A stretch of DNA of 32,312 nucleotides, taken from H111-94 sp034436045. Lineage in GTDB: Bacteria > Chloroflexota > Ktedonobacteria > Ktedonobacterales > Ktedonobacteraceae. The notes beneath the pieces were generated by a model. It ran no database searches. It was given only the letters and a program-made list of their open reading frames with translations, and was not told the origin of the DNA. Positions 23,788 to 32,064 of the stretch are shown piece by piece. Both the position numbers and the translations under genes were made by a program. Each line of letters opens with the position of its first letter. Positions within the stretch are counted from its first letter, which is position 1. The stretch covers positions 1 to 32,312 of the forward strand of contig DAOTVZ010000014.1 of the NCBI GenBank assembly GCA_034436045.1, read 5' to 3'.

Positions 23788-25296
23788 TTAGTGCAACGCA
23801 ACATTCATGCTCCAGGGGACGAACGGGCGCAGATGGCGCAAGAAATGCGCTTGCAGATTGGAGGCATAGGCCTCCGGGTTTGCTCGCAGCAGATCCATTA
23901 TTTGCGCATAGAACTGCCAGTTGCCTTCCGGCGTCTTAGCGGTCAAGACGGAGCCAAAGGTGACATGCAGAATTTCGCGCGCATCAAATTGTTCCAGCAG
24001 CTTCGGCAGGTCGCTATCCGGCAGCGCGTTGGGCAAGGGAGCGCGCTCTAAACGCGCTGAAACATGATAGCTGGCGCGGTCGGCCTCGTAGTGAGCGCGC
24101 GCAAAGCTGTAGATGGCGCGCAGGAGCGGCGGATTGAGAGTGGCGATGGTGCGCAGGGCCTCCAGGTAGCTGGTGCCCGCCGTTTTCAAGTGTACCATGC
24201 CACGTGTCTGGCGTGCGGCTGGCTCGTACACACTGAACTTATCCGAACCAGAATGCAGGCTGAGTTTGTATGGCCCCAAAGTGCGCGCAATCGCCGCATG
24301 TACTGCCATATCCGCCTCAAAAGCCGCCACGTCGCCAATGTAGTCAACGCCCTTCTCGAATTGTCCGATGTAGCGCGGGGCCAGACTGACATAACGCACA
24401 TTCAAGCGGCGCAATTCGCTGGCGATATAGACGTGTTCCGCGTGGCTCGTCGGCGTCTCCGTTTCATCAACTGAAACCTCCACCTCCCAGGCATTTGTGC
24501 TATTGACTGACGCCAGGTGTCGATACATGCGCTTGACATGCGCAATAGCCCGGCCATACTTGACGGCGGCACGCATGAGCGTGTTATCATCGAAAGCAAT
24601 ACTGTACTGCTCACACTGCACAGGTCGGGTGAGATAACGCGCCTTTATATCAGAGGGCGTATCTTCCAGCTCTTGCCAGGGCAGTGCCTCCCAGCGTGTA
24701 CGCAACATATCCGCGCTCATGCTATCCGCCGCGCTCTCGACATATTCTCCCGGATCAAAGGTGTAAAAGGTATAACCGGCAGCAACACAGTATTCTATAT
24801 CCTGTGGCGTTTTAAGATGGTCGGCATCAGCACCAAAGCCGGAGCGCCAGCCCTCGGCGAAGACGCCCCACATGGCATCATCCATTACCTGCTGTGGGGT
24901 ACGACCGGTGCGTGTCATCTCACGAATCGACTGCTGCGCGGGCAGAGGGATGATATGCCCGCCCGCCGCACGCACAGCGCGTAGATGACCGGGTGTTGCC
25001 AGCCCCAATCGATCACCAAGTCCCGCGCCCGTCTGTAAGCCCAGCACGGTCGGGCGTAGCCAGGCGAGCTGTGAGCGCAAAGCGGCGGCGTTATGCGCAT
25101 TCAACGGGCAAAGCAGTAATATCTGTTTGCCCGTCGCATGGGCCTCACCCTCGAAGGCCGCCAACTGCGCTGCTCCTGGCATACCCTGCACCGCCAGCAT
25201 AGTCCGTTTGCTGTCCTGCTCCATTGTGACCAGTGCATAGGTCACGCCATTTTGCTCTGTCACCGACGCCTCGTGTAGAGGAAGACCGGTAAACAT
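23788..25296 (-). CDS. UxaE-like (tagaturonate epimerase family) protein
   Basis: 502 residues from the ATG at 25296, eight bases after AAGGA; a start at 25317 would overlap the dehydrogenase stop. The protein looks like a TIM-barrel isomerase of the UxaE family (D-tagaturonate 3-epimerase of Thermotoga-type pectin pathways). Supporting segments are GFGADADHLKTPQDIEYC (about 153-170), EVEVSVDETETPTS (271-284) and LHSGSDKFSVY (347-357); H160, E274/E278 and H348 are candidate metal ligands. In this operon the substrate is not obvious: a tagaturonate could arise from L-galactonate by the neighbouring zinc dehydrogenase, or the enzyme may act on a 6-deoxy analogue from L-fuconate. Gap to the dehydratase gene is 16 bases. 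Confidence 0.7.
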   Translation of the reverse strand: MFTGLPLHEASVTEQNGVTYALVTMEQDSKRTMLAVQGMPGAAQLAAFEGEAHATGKQILLLCPLNAHNAAALRSQLAWLRPTVLGLQTGAGLGDRLGLATPGHLRAVRAAGGHIIPLPAQQSIREMTRTGRTPQQVMDDAMWGVFAEGWRSGFGADADHLKTPQDIEYCVAAGYTFYTFDPGEYVESAADSMSADMLRTRWEALPWQELEDTPSDIKARYLTRPVQCEQYSIAFDDNTLMRAAVKYGRAIAHVKRMYRHLASVNSTNAWEVEVSVDETETPTSHAEHVYIASELRRLNVRYVSLAPRYIGQFEKGVDYIGDVAAFEADMAVHAAIARTLGPYKLSLHSGSDKFSVYEPAARQTRGMVHLKTAGTSYLEALRTIATLNPPLLRAIYSFARAHYEADRASYHVSARLERAPLPNALPDSDLPKLLEQFDAREILHVTFGSVLTAKTPEGNWQFYAQIMDLLRANPEAYASNLQAHFLRHLRPFVPWSMNVALH

Positions 25297-25310
25297 CTTT
25301 CGCTTCCTTT

Positions 25311-26327
25311 CTACCACGCAATCATCGCTTTCATAACGCCGCTGGCAGGATCAAGCCAGTGCGAGAAAGCCTCGACCATATCCTCGCTGGTCGCGCGGTG
25401 CGTAATCCAGGCGGCGTCATTGACCTGACCAGTCTCAAGAGACGACATGACGTAGCGAAAATCGGCGGCGGTCGCGTTGCGGCTGCTGTAGATGGTCAGT
25501 TCGCGCTGGTGGAAGTGCGGGTCGTGAAAAGTGATGTCGCCTTGAAACAGGCCCACGAAGACTAGACGTCCACCATGCGCCACATACTGAAAGGCGTTCT
25601 GCATCGATTGCCGACTGCCGGTGGCGTCGAAAACCAATGTCGGCAAGTCGTCACCCATCACAGCTTGCACAGCTACCAGTGGGTCGGCGCGTCCATCCAG
25701 ACATGTCACATTGGGATACAAATGCTGACAAACGGCGAGGCGCTGCGGGCTAATGTCCATCACTATCACATCAGCGCCGGTTAGCAGGGCGAACTGCGTT
25801 ACCGCCAATCCGATGGGGCCAGCACCAACAACCAGCACATGCTCATCACGCGAAGGCGCGCCACGCGAGACAGCATGCGCTCCGATAGAAAGAGGCTCGA
25901 CCAGCGCCAGTTGCTCGAAGCTCAATGTTGACGAGGGATGCAATTTGGCAAGCGGCACCAGGGCCATCTCACGCATACCACCATCGATATGTACGCCAAA
26001 AACTTTAAGATTGACACAACAATTGGTCTTGCCACGACGGCATGTTGGGCAATGGCCACAATGAAAGTATGGCTCGACGGCGCAACGCATGCCTGGTGTC
26101 AAGCCACGCTCCTGCGAACCCACTGCGACGATCTCGACGCTTACTTCGTGGCCCAGGATACGCGGATACGAGAAGAAGGGTTGTTCGCCGCGAAAGGCAT
26201 GAAAATCCGTTCCGCACACGCCCACCTTGCGAATGCGCACCAGCGCTTCTCCCGGCCCCGGTGCGCGCGGTTCATCCACCTGCGTGGACAGCCAGCGACC
26301 AGGAGTCTCCAATACTATCGCTCTCAT
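25311..26327 (-). CDS. Zinc-dependent medium-chain alcohol dehydrogenase (sugar-acid type)
   Basis: 338 residues from the ATG at 26327 (the upstream frame to 26399 lacks family sequence). Catalytic zinc ligands C38 and H60-E61 (GHE); structural zinc cysteines C90, C93, C96 and C103/C104 (HCGHCPTCRRGKTNCC). NAD-binding GAGPIGLAV then the acidic end of strand 2 (VIVMDIS) points to NAD. This set-up fits the L-idonate/L-galactonate/sorbitol/threonine dehydrogenase group. With the UxaE-like gene next to it, oxidation of L-galactonate (or L-fuconate) at C5 is an attractive but unproven role. Confidence 0.87.
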   Translation of the reverse strand: MRAIVLETPGRWLSTQVDEPRAPGPGEALVRIRKVGVCGTDFHAFRGEQPFFSYPRILGHEVSVEIVAVGSQERGLTPGMRCAVEPYFHCGHCPTCRRGKTNCCVNLKVFGVHIDGGMREMALVPLAKLHPSSTLSFEQLALVEPLSIGAHAVSRGAPSRDEHVLVVGAGPIGLAVTQFALLTGADVIVMDISPQRLAVCQHLYPNVTCLDGRADPLVAVQAVMGDDLPTLVFDATGSRQSMQNAFQYVAHGGRLVFVGLFQGDITFHDPHFHQRELTIYSSRNATAADFRYVMSSLETGQVNDAAWITHRATSEDMVEAFSHWLDPASGVMKAMIAW

Positions 26328-26383
26328 CACTACCACTTCCCCTTTCCTTCCTAAACTTAAGAAGTAGAAAACATAAACATTGT

Positions 26384-27214
26384 TTAGAGCGTGCGCCACG
26401 AATATTGTGGCGCATAACCCAGCAACTTACGCGCCTTACGAATGGAGAGCAGCGTTTCAAACGGTTCGATCTCACCTTTCAATGGCACGCCGGGGAAGAC
26501 CTCTGCCAGCAATTCACGGCTGGGCTGCTTCATGACGGTATCTGCTGCTGCGATGATAAACACCTCGGCCCCCGTGATGCTGGCTTCCAATCCCAAACGG
26601 CAACTTTGTGCGACATCACGTGCATCGACATAGCCCCACAGGTTCCACTTACGCAGGCGCGGGTTCTCCGAAAAGGCGGGGAAACGTTCGTAGTCGTGCG
26701 GCTCCATAATATTCGAGAAACGCAGTCCAATAAATGGAATACCGCTACGGCGATTGAATTGACGCGCCATCTCCTCGCTGATAACCTTCGAGAGCGCGTA
26801 ACTCGATTCAGGATATAACGGATGCTCCTCGTCAATGGGAGCGTAGGCCGGTTGCTCACGTTCAAAGGGTAGCCCTAAGACGGTTTCACTGGATGCCCAG
26901 ACCACACGTTGCAGCTTTAAGAGCATCGCCGCGTTAAAAACATTGAACGTGCTGAGCGTGTTATTGCGGAAAGTCGCTTCTTCAGTCTGAATACCAGGGG
27001 CAGGAATAGCACCCAGGTGAACAACAGCGTCCGCTCCGTGTAGCGCCTCAAGCACCTGCCCCTGGTCGGTCAGATCCACCTTCAGAAAGGGGCTGATGCG
27101 CTCGCGCGGGGCCAGCAGATCGATATTTAAGACATCATACTGGTGTTCGAGCAGGTCTTTGATGACCGCGCGTCCGGCCTTACCGCTCCCACCTGTCACA
27201 ACTATCTTTTTCAT
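26384..27214 (-). CDS. NAD-dependent epimerase/dehydratase-family protein (extended SDR)
   Basis: 276 residues. Cofactor loop GGSGKAG (8-14), D32 at the end of strand 2 (NAD), strand 4 VVHLGAIPAPG, S108/S109 (WASSET), Y139 and K143 of the YxxxK pair. The short size and form remind one of uronate dehydrogenases and of small sugar-specific extended SDRs found in catabolic operons. GGAAGTG precedes the ATG. It sits between the AKR gene (60-base gap) and the zinc dehydrogenase gene (56-base gap). It may oxidise the sugar at C1 in parallel with the AKR, or epimerise an intermediate; the sequence does not decide. Confidence 0.82.
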   Translation of the reverse strand: MKKIVVTGGSGKAGRAVIKDLLEHQYDVLNIDLLAPRERISPFLKVDLTDQGQVLEALHGADAVVHLGAIPAPGIQTEEATFRNNTLSTFNVFNAAMLLKLQRVVWASSETVLGLPFEREQPAYAPIDEEHPLYPESSYALSKVISEEMARQFNRRSGIPFIGLRFSNIMEPHDYERFPAFSENPRLRKWNLWGYVDARDVAQSCRLGLEASITGAEVFIIAAADTVMKQPSRELLAEVFPGVPLKGEIEPFETLLSIRKARKLLGYAPQYSWRTL

Positions 27215-27274
27215 TTTTTCACTTCCTATCCTGATTGAACTCTATTTCGCAGGGAATGTTGTCACATCTGGCTG

Positions 27275-28210
27275 TTAATGTTCATTGTCTGAAAGCGCAT
27301 GCCATAATTCATCCGGGATGGGATGGTGCGCAAGCGCGATGGTTTCTGTCACGCGCTCCGGTCGCGTCATGCCCACGATAGTTGAGGTGATGCGTGGGTC
27401 ACGCAGCGAAAATTGCAGTGCCAGCGCCGCCAGTGGCACCTGATAGCGTTGACAAAGCGCCTCAAGCTGGCGCGCGCGCTCGATCAGCGCCTGCGGAGCC
27501 TGGCCATACATGTAGCGCGGATAGGCCGCCGCGCCTTTCGCCAGGATGCCACTGCCATAGGGCGCGGCATTGACACAGGCCACGCCATGCTGCTGACAAA
27601 CATCCCAGAACACATCGGCCTCGGTGTTGAGCAGCGTATAGCGATTATGCGAGATTGCCACCGAGAAGAGGTCGGTTTCGACAAAGCGCGTCATAAGATC
27701 GATGGGACCGCCCGCAACGCCAAGATGCTCAATCAGCCCCTCTTGCTGGCAGCGCAGCAGCGCCTCGACCGGCCCGTTGGGGGCCATCGCCTGCTCGAAG
27801 GTAATATGCTCCGGGTCGTGCAAGTAGAGCAATTGCAGGCGATCCAGGCCAAGCAGGCGCAGGCTGCGTTCAACACTGCGCCGCATCTGTGAGCCTGTGA
27901 ACTCGCCAGTATGCAGGTCGCGGTCTGCTTTGCTGGCAAGCACGAAACCGGCAGGCAGACCGCCAAGCTCGCGCAACACTATCCCGATACGCCGCTCGCT
28001 CTCGCCGTCGCCATACGAAGCTGCCGTGTCAATGAAATTGATCGGGCTGGCAAAAACGGCACGCAGTGTGGCCAGCGCCTGCTCCTCGGCAACGCCATAG
28101 GCGAAGGTTTCGGGCATATTGCCTAGAGGGGCGCACCCAACGCAGAGCGGTGTGACCATCAACCCGGTCTTACCCAGTGCGCGGCGCGGCAAGGAGAAAG
28201 CTTGTGACAT
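27275..28210 (-). CDS. Aldo/keto reductase, probable L-fucose (D-threo-aldose) 1-dehydrogenase
   Basis: 311 residues, a (beta/alpha)8 AKR with the complete tetrad D61, Y66, K94 and H131 (FIDTAASYGDGESE, LASKAD, LYLHDP). The sequence around CVGCAPLGNMPETFAYG and VNAAPYGSGILAKG is the form seen in D-threo-aldose 1-dehydrogenases, which oxidise L-fucose, L-galactose or D-arabinose to the lactone. In the operon it follows the mutarotase and precedes the dehydratase in pathway order. AAAGGA lies before the ATG at 28210. The acidic versus basic cofactor preference cannot be read safely. Confidence 0.88.
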   Translation of the reverse strand: MSQAFSLPRRALGKTGLMVTPLCVGCAPLGNMPETFAYGVAEEQALATLRAVFASPINFIDTAASYGDGESERRIGIVLRELGGLPAGFVLASKADRDLHTGEFTGSQMRRSVERSLRLLGLDRLQLLYLHDPEHITFEQAMAPNGPVEALLRCQQEGLIEHLGVAGGPIDLMTRFVETDLFSVAISHNRYTLLNTEADVFWDVCQQHGVACVNAAPYGSGILAKGAAAYPRYMYGQAPQALIERARQLEALCQRYQVPLAALALQFSLRDPRITSTIVGMTRPERVTETIALAHHPIPDELWHALSDNEH

Positions 28211-28221
28211 ATATGATCCTT

Positions 28222-28551
28222 TCAGTCAGTGTGAAATACCTCTTTGATGGTCAGCCACCACTCGCCGGGAGCGCGTTCTGGTAGAGGTTCCTGCATCGGG
28301 TCGGTGTATGACCACCACTCCTGGGTCCTGGGGTCGGCGGCCATCTTTTTCATATCGGTCGCAAAATCGTTCCCTACGTATTCAAAGTACGCGAAAAGCC
28401 AGGTATCGTAGCGAAAGATCGAGTAATTGCGCATATTGCAGGCATGAATGGTAGCCAGCACCTCTGGCCACACCTGCGCGTGCAAGCGCTCATATTCATG
28501 AATACATTCTGGCTTGATGCGAATGACCTGTCCAAAGCGTTGCGTGGCCAT
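28222..28551 (-). CDS. RhaM-family sugar mutarotase, probably for L-fucose
   Basis: 109 residues of the L-rhamnose mutarotase family (PF05336). Y20 and H24 in EYERLHAQVWPEV match the Y18/H22 pair of E. coli RhaM, and WWSYTDPMQ with the final LTIKEVFHTD match its end. It would interconvert the alpha and beta anomers of a 6-deoxy-L-sugar. Members of this family occur in fucose operons and act on L-fucose; the neighbourhood favours that here. It starts 10 bases after the stop of the GHL6-like hydrolase gene. Confidence 0.88.
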   Translation of the reverse strand: MATQRFGQVIRIKPECIHEYERLHAQVWPEVLATIHACNMRNYSIFRYDTWLFAYFEYVGNDFATDMKKMAADPRTQEWWSYTDPMQEPLPERAPGEWWLTIKEVFHTD

Positions 28552-28561
28552 GTCTCTTCTA

Positions 28562-30598
28562 CTACTCCAATACTACCACAGTATGCGGGCCAACGGGCGG
28601 CAGGTCGATACGCACATACGCGCCTTCACGCTCAAAACTCAACGGCTGGCGATCAGGAGCGCGATAGACCCGTGTCGGTATTCGTCCATCCTCACAGAGT
28701 ACCTTCACGCTCAAGCCAGCGGTAGACCAGGATTGATCGACGTGTTGCGTTGGCTGTAAGGTGCGGCGCGGATGATAGGTGACGATATGTACAATGCTGC
28801 GTATGGCTTGCCCATTGTTATAGCGCTGCCGATGCAGCGTGCATTCGGCCCAGCCGGGGCCGTTGGGCAGCAGCAACGGAGACGGCAAGAAGCGGCGTAA
28901 GGCATTCAGGGCAATAGCCCGATAGGCCCAATAGTCGTGATTGCGATAGGCCGTGAACAGTGGTACGGCAAAGTAGAGTATCGGCCCTTTCTCGACCACC
29001 AGCGGCGTGCCCAATGTATCACCGACCGGCGCTTGAGCGTGGCTGGTGAAATGCTCCCACGTGCGCGTGAAAAGCGCGCGCCGCAATTCCCCATATGCGC
29101 TGGCCCCCTCCACCGGCTGTACCATGTGCGCCTGATCGTAGAACACATAGTCGTAATCGGTCGCCAGTTCGCTCTCACCAACCAGGGTGGCGTCCAGGCG
29201 CAAATAGCTGGGCACGGTAGGAGCTAATCCCTGATAGCTGACGGGCATATCGTTAAGCACGAAGGTATTGTGTGCAGCATCGTAACCGGCTGTACCGCTC
29301 AAAACCAGCTTGCCGCCCTGGGCCATATATGCTTCCAGGCGTGCTTTGAGTTGCATATCAATAGTGAAATTGTCGGGAACGACGAGGGCTTTATAGCGTG
29401 AGAAGTCGGTGCCGACGGCATCGAGGATGTCAAATTGAATACCTGACTCCAGGAAAAGCTGGGCTGCGCCTTCCACATCGTTGCTATGACCGGGGATGCG
29501 TGGCCCTATCATGGGAGCGGATTGGTTGAGGATCGCCACCTCAGCGGTGGGCTGCGCGTCTTCCAGCCAGGGTTCAAGCTGCTCAATTCTGCCGAAGGCG
29601 TGACCGAGCAGGCGATAGACCGCCGGATCAAGCACACCGCGCGGATGCAACTGGTCGCCGACGGAGATTTTGCCACCCGCCCCCACAATCGTACCGCACT
29701 CATAGTCAAGCTGATCGCGCGTCTTGAGACCCCCGAAATCGGCCCAGGATTTGTGAAAACGCCCGGTCATGCCCAGGAAATCGATTCCATAAGTTCGGGC
29801 CTGACGCGCCATGATCGGATAGTGCATGTAGCCCCAGGCATGAGACGCGGTAGGCAGGCTCTCAATCTCCAGGTGCGTCTGCGCAGAGATATTCGTTGCC
29901 ATCAATGGCGTGACGGTGCCGTTAAAGAAGATGGTTGCTCCAGGCGCATATTCGCGCACAACGTCGCTCAAACGCTGCACATAGGCGTCGAACTCCTGTT
30001 TCGTGTACTGAAAAACAGCCTCGTCATCGTCCAATCGCACACCCGCCGCACGCATTCTGGCCTGACCCCAGGGAGAGTAGTTTGGCAGAGGAAAACAGAT
30101 ATCGAAGAAAAAGCCATCAACGGGATAACGCTGGCTGATCTCTTTGACCTGCGCGATGACGTACTCGCCGTAGCCCGATGTCAGATCGAGCGTCGTCCAG
30201 CCCCACCCACCCAACACAGGTGAATGGTTGGTCAGAGGTGGACGCATCAACATATTACCGTTCTTCTCCACGATGACCCACTCGCCGTGTCGCTCACCGG
30301 CCAGATCATCCCACATCAGCGAGACATAGATCGGCGCGCGCACACCTATCGAATGCAGAGCCTCAATCTGTTGCCCCATCAGGTCAAAGGAGAGATGGGG
30401 ATGCATCGTGCCCACCTGCGTGGGATAGTAAGAATAGCCGTGATGACACTTGGCAAAAATCGTCATCGAGTTGACATGCCCCAGCTTGACCGTCTCGGCA
30501 AAGGCACGCGCATCAAAATCCGCGCCGACATGCTCACAGGACGCAGAGGTGTGAAAGTCCAGATGAACCTGACGAAAACGAAGCTTAATCGGTTCCAT
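28562..30598 (-). CDS. GHL6/GH151-like glycoside hydrolase, putative alpha-L-fucosidase
   Basis: 678 residues. The N-terminal ~350 residues form a TIM-barrel hydrolase: LDFHTS (13-18), MTIFAKCHHGYSYY, YVSLMWDD and GFFFDICF with D166 as candidate catalytic Asp. The middle part (about 365-450), with VPDNFTIDMQLKARLEAYMAQGG and LSGTAGYD, is like the beta-galactosidase trimerisation (flavodoxin-like) domain, and a beta-sandwich ends the protein. This order (GHL6, trimerisation domain) is what I recall of GH151 alpha-L-fucosidases; the position between a GH29 fucosidase and a fucose mutarotase supports that. No signal peptide, so it is intracellular. AGGAAGG precedes the ATG. Confidence 0.8.
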   Translation of the reverse strand: MEPIKLRFRQVHLDFHTSASCEHVGADFDARAFAETVKLGHVNSMTIFAKCHHGYSYYPTQVGTMHPHLSFDLMGQQIEALHSIGVRAPIYVSLMWDDLAGERHGEWVIVEKNGNMLMRPPLTNHSPVLGGWGWTTLDLTSGYGEYVIAQVKEISQRYPVDGFFFDICFPLPNYSPWGQARMRAAGVRLDDDEAVFQYTKQEFDAYVQRLSDVVREYAPGATIFFNGTVTPLMATNISAQTHLEIESLPTASHAWGYMHYPIMARQARTYGIDFLGMTGRFHKSWADFGGLKTRDQLDYECGTIVGAGGKISVGDQLHPRGVLDPAVYRLLGHAFGRIEQLEPWLEDAQPTAEVAILNQSAPMIGPRIPGHSNDVEGAAQLFLESGIQFDILDAVGTDFSRYKALVVPDNFTIDMQLKARLEAYMAQGGKLVLSGTAGYDAAHNTFVLNDMPVSYQGLAPTVPSYLRLDATLVGESELATDYDYVFYDQAHMVQPVEGASAYGELRRALFTRTWEHFTSHAQAPVGDTLGTPLVVEKGPILYFAVPLFTAYRNHDYWAYRAIALNALRRFLPSPLLLPNGPGWAECTLHRQRYNNGQAIRSIVHIVTYHPRRTLQPTQHVDQSWSTAGLSVKVLCEDGRIPTRVYRAPDRQPLSFEREGAYVRIDLPPVGPHTVVVLE

Positions 30599-30609
30599 AT
30601 GATTCCTTC

Positions 30610-32064
30610 CTATTTTTTAGGCGTAATACGCAAGGCGAAAGCATGTTCACAGGGCCTGCGCGCTGGCATAGCTACGACAAGGCCATCACTCGTGCGGTTC
30701 CAGGACAGCGGCTCAGAGACACCGAGCATCTCTACCTTTTCGATGGGCATTTCGTACAGCATTAGATCCGTTCCCAACGATTTAATCGTAGCCCTACCCT
30801 GCTCCGGCCAGGCCAGCAGCAGGGCATAGAGGGTATCGCCGCGCGTAGTGAAGCGAATATCTTGCCCGGTAAAGGGCGCGCGTTTGGTATCATTGAAGCT
30901 GCCACCCATGACCTGCGTCGGTCCCTCGCCGAAGATTTTCCAGGGCCGCGTCCCATAAATCGCCTCACCATTGACGACCAACCACTCGCCGAGGCCCAGC
31001 AATATCGCCTGCTCCGGCTCAGGAATGGTGCCATCAGGGCGCGGCCCAATATTGAGCAGCAATGCACCATTCTTGCTCACAATATCCACTAGATCACCGA
31101 CCAGTTCGGTCACGGACTTATAATCCTGCTGGCTCACATAGCCCCAGGAATTCTTCGAGACAGAGGTATCGGTCTGCCAGAAATAGGGTAGAATGGTCGA
31201 GGATTGGCCCCGCTCAATGTCAAAGACAGCAGTTCCCTCTGGAAAGGCTTTGAATTTGTAGTTAATCGCTACACCGCGTTGCCATTGCGCAGCGCGGTTG
31301 TAGTAATAGGCCGCGAAGCGTTGTAGATAGCTCTGAAAAACGGGTTGCTCAATCCACCAGTCGAACCAGACCACCTGCGGCTGATACTTATCGACCAGTT
31401 CACAGGTACGTGCCAGCCAGTCATCCAGAAATTCCTCGTTCGGCTGTAAGGTATCCGGCTGAGCCGGGCCATAAAGATCGGCATAACGTGCATCCTGCAC
31501 ATCAGACGGAAATTTCATGCCGCCATTGAAGAACCACCAGTGTTCGGCGCGATGGCTGGAGAGGCTAAAGGTGAGCCATTGTTGTCGCACGGCAGCCGCC
31601 AGTTCGCCAATGATGTCGCGTTTCGGCCCCATATTTGCCGCGTTCCACCGCGAAAATGAGCAATCGTACATGGCGAAGCCGTCGTGATGCTCCGCGACCG
31701 GCATCACAAACTGCGCTCCGGCCCTTCTAAAGAGAGCCGCCCAGGCATCGGGATCGAACTTTTCGGCGGTGAACAGGGGAATAAAATCTTTATAGCCAAA
31801 GCGTGTCTGCGGGCCATACGTCTCTACATGATGAGCAAAGACCGGCGAATCTTGCAGATACATATTGCGCGGATACCATTCACTGCCAAAGGCCGGAACG
31901 GAATAAACGCCCCAGTGAATAAAGATGCCAAATTTGGCATCTTCGTACCAGCGCGGCACGCTGTACGCCTTGAGCGACTCCCAGTTGGCGGCAAAAGGGC
32001 CATCGGCGATGACGCGCTCTATGCTGTGCTTCGCTTCCGCGATGCGATCACTATATGTGGACAT
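30610..32064 (-). CDS. Alpha-L-fucosidase, GH29
   Basis: 484 residues. GH29 signatures: WYEDAKFGIFIHWGVYSVPAF with H50, AEHHDGFAMYDC (H126-H127), SLSSHRAEHWWF, the nucleophile strand VVWFDWW (D235 candidate) and NGALLLNIGPRPDGTIP. The C-terminal ~110 residues are the usual beta-sandwich. There is no signal peptide, so it acts on fucosylated oligosaccharides already taken up. It has an ideal AAGGAG five bases before the ATG and is the first gene of the operon; the GHL6-like hydrolase starts 11 bases after its stop. Confidence 0.93.
   Translation of the reverse strand: MSTYSDRIAEAKHSIERVIADGPFAANWESLKAYSVPRWYEDAKFGIFIHWGVYSVPAFGSEWYPRNMYLQDSPVFAHHVETYGPQTRFGYKDFIPLFTAEKFDPDAWAALFRRAGAQFVMPVAEHHDGFAMYDCSFSRWNAANMGPKRDIIGELAAAVRQQWLTFSLSSHRAEHWWFFNGGMKFPSDVQDARYADLYGPAQPDTLQPNEEFLDDWLARTCELVDKYQPQVVWFDWWIEQPVFQSYLQRFAAYYYNRAAQWQRGVAINYKFKAFPEGTAVFDIERGQSSTILPYFWQTDTSVSKNSWGYVSQQDYKSVTELVGDLVDIVSKNGALLLNIGPRPDGTIPEPEQAILLGLGEWLVVNGEAIYGTRPWKIFGEGPTQVMGGSFNDTKRAPFTGQDIRFTTRGDTLYALLLAWPEQGRATIKSLGTDLMLYEMPIEKVEMLGVSEPLSWNRTSDGLVVAMPARRPCEHAFALRITPKK

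Noticed and set aside
26328..26399. Longer zinc-dehydrogenase start that would add 24 residues.
   Set aside because: The added residues have no family similarity; MRAIV is the normal beginning of this family.
26042..26818. A 258-residue frame on + across the zinc dehydrogenase and epimerase genes.
   Set aside because: Antisense to two clear genes, Arg/Pro/Ser-rich, crosses the gap between them and resembles no family.
29486..30223. A 245-residue frame on + opposite the GHL6-like hydrolase.
   Set aside because: Shadow of a high-GC gene with clear domain motifs on the other strand.
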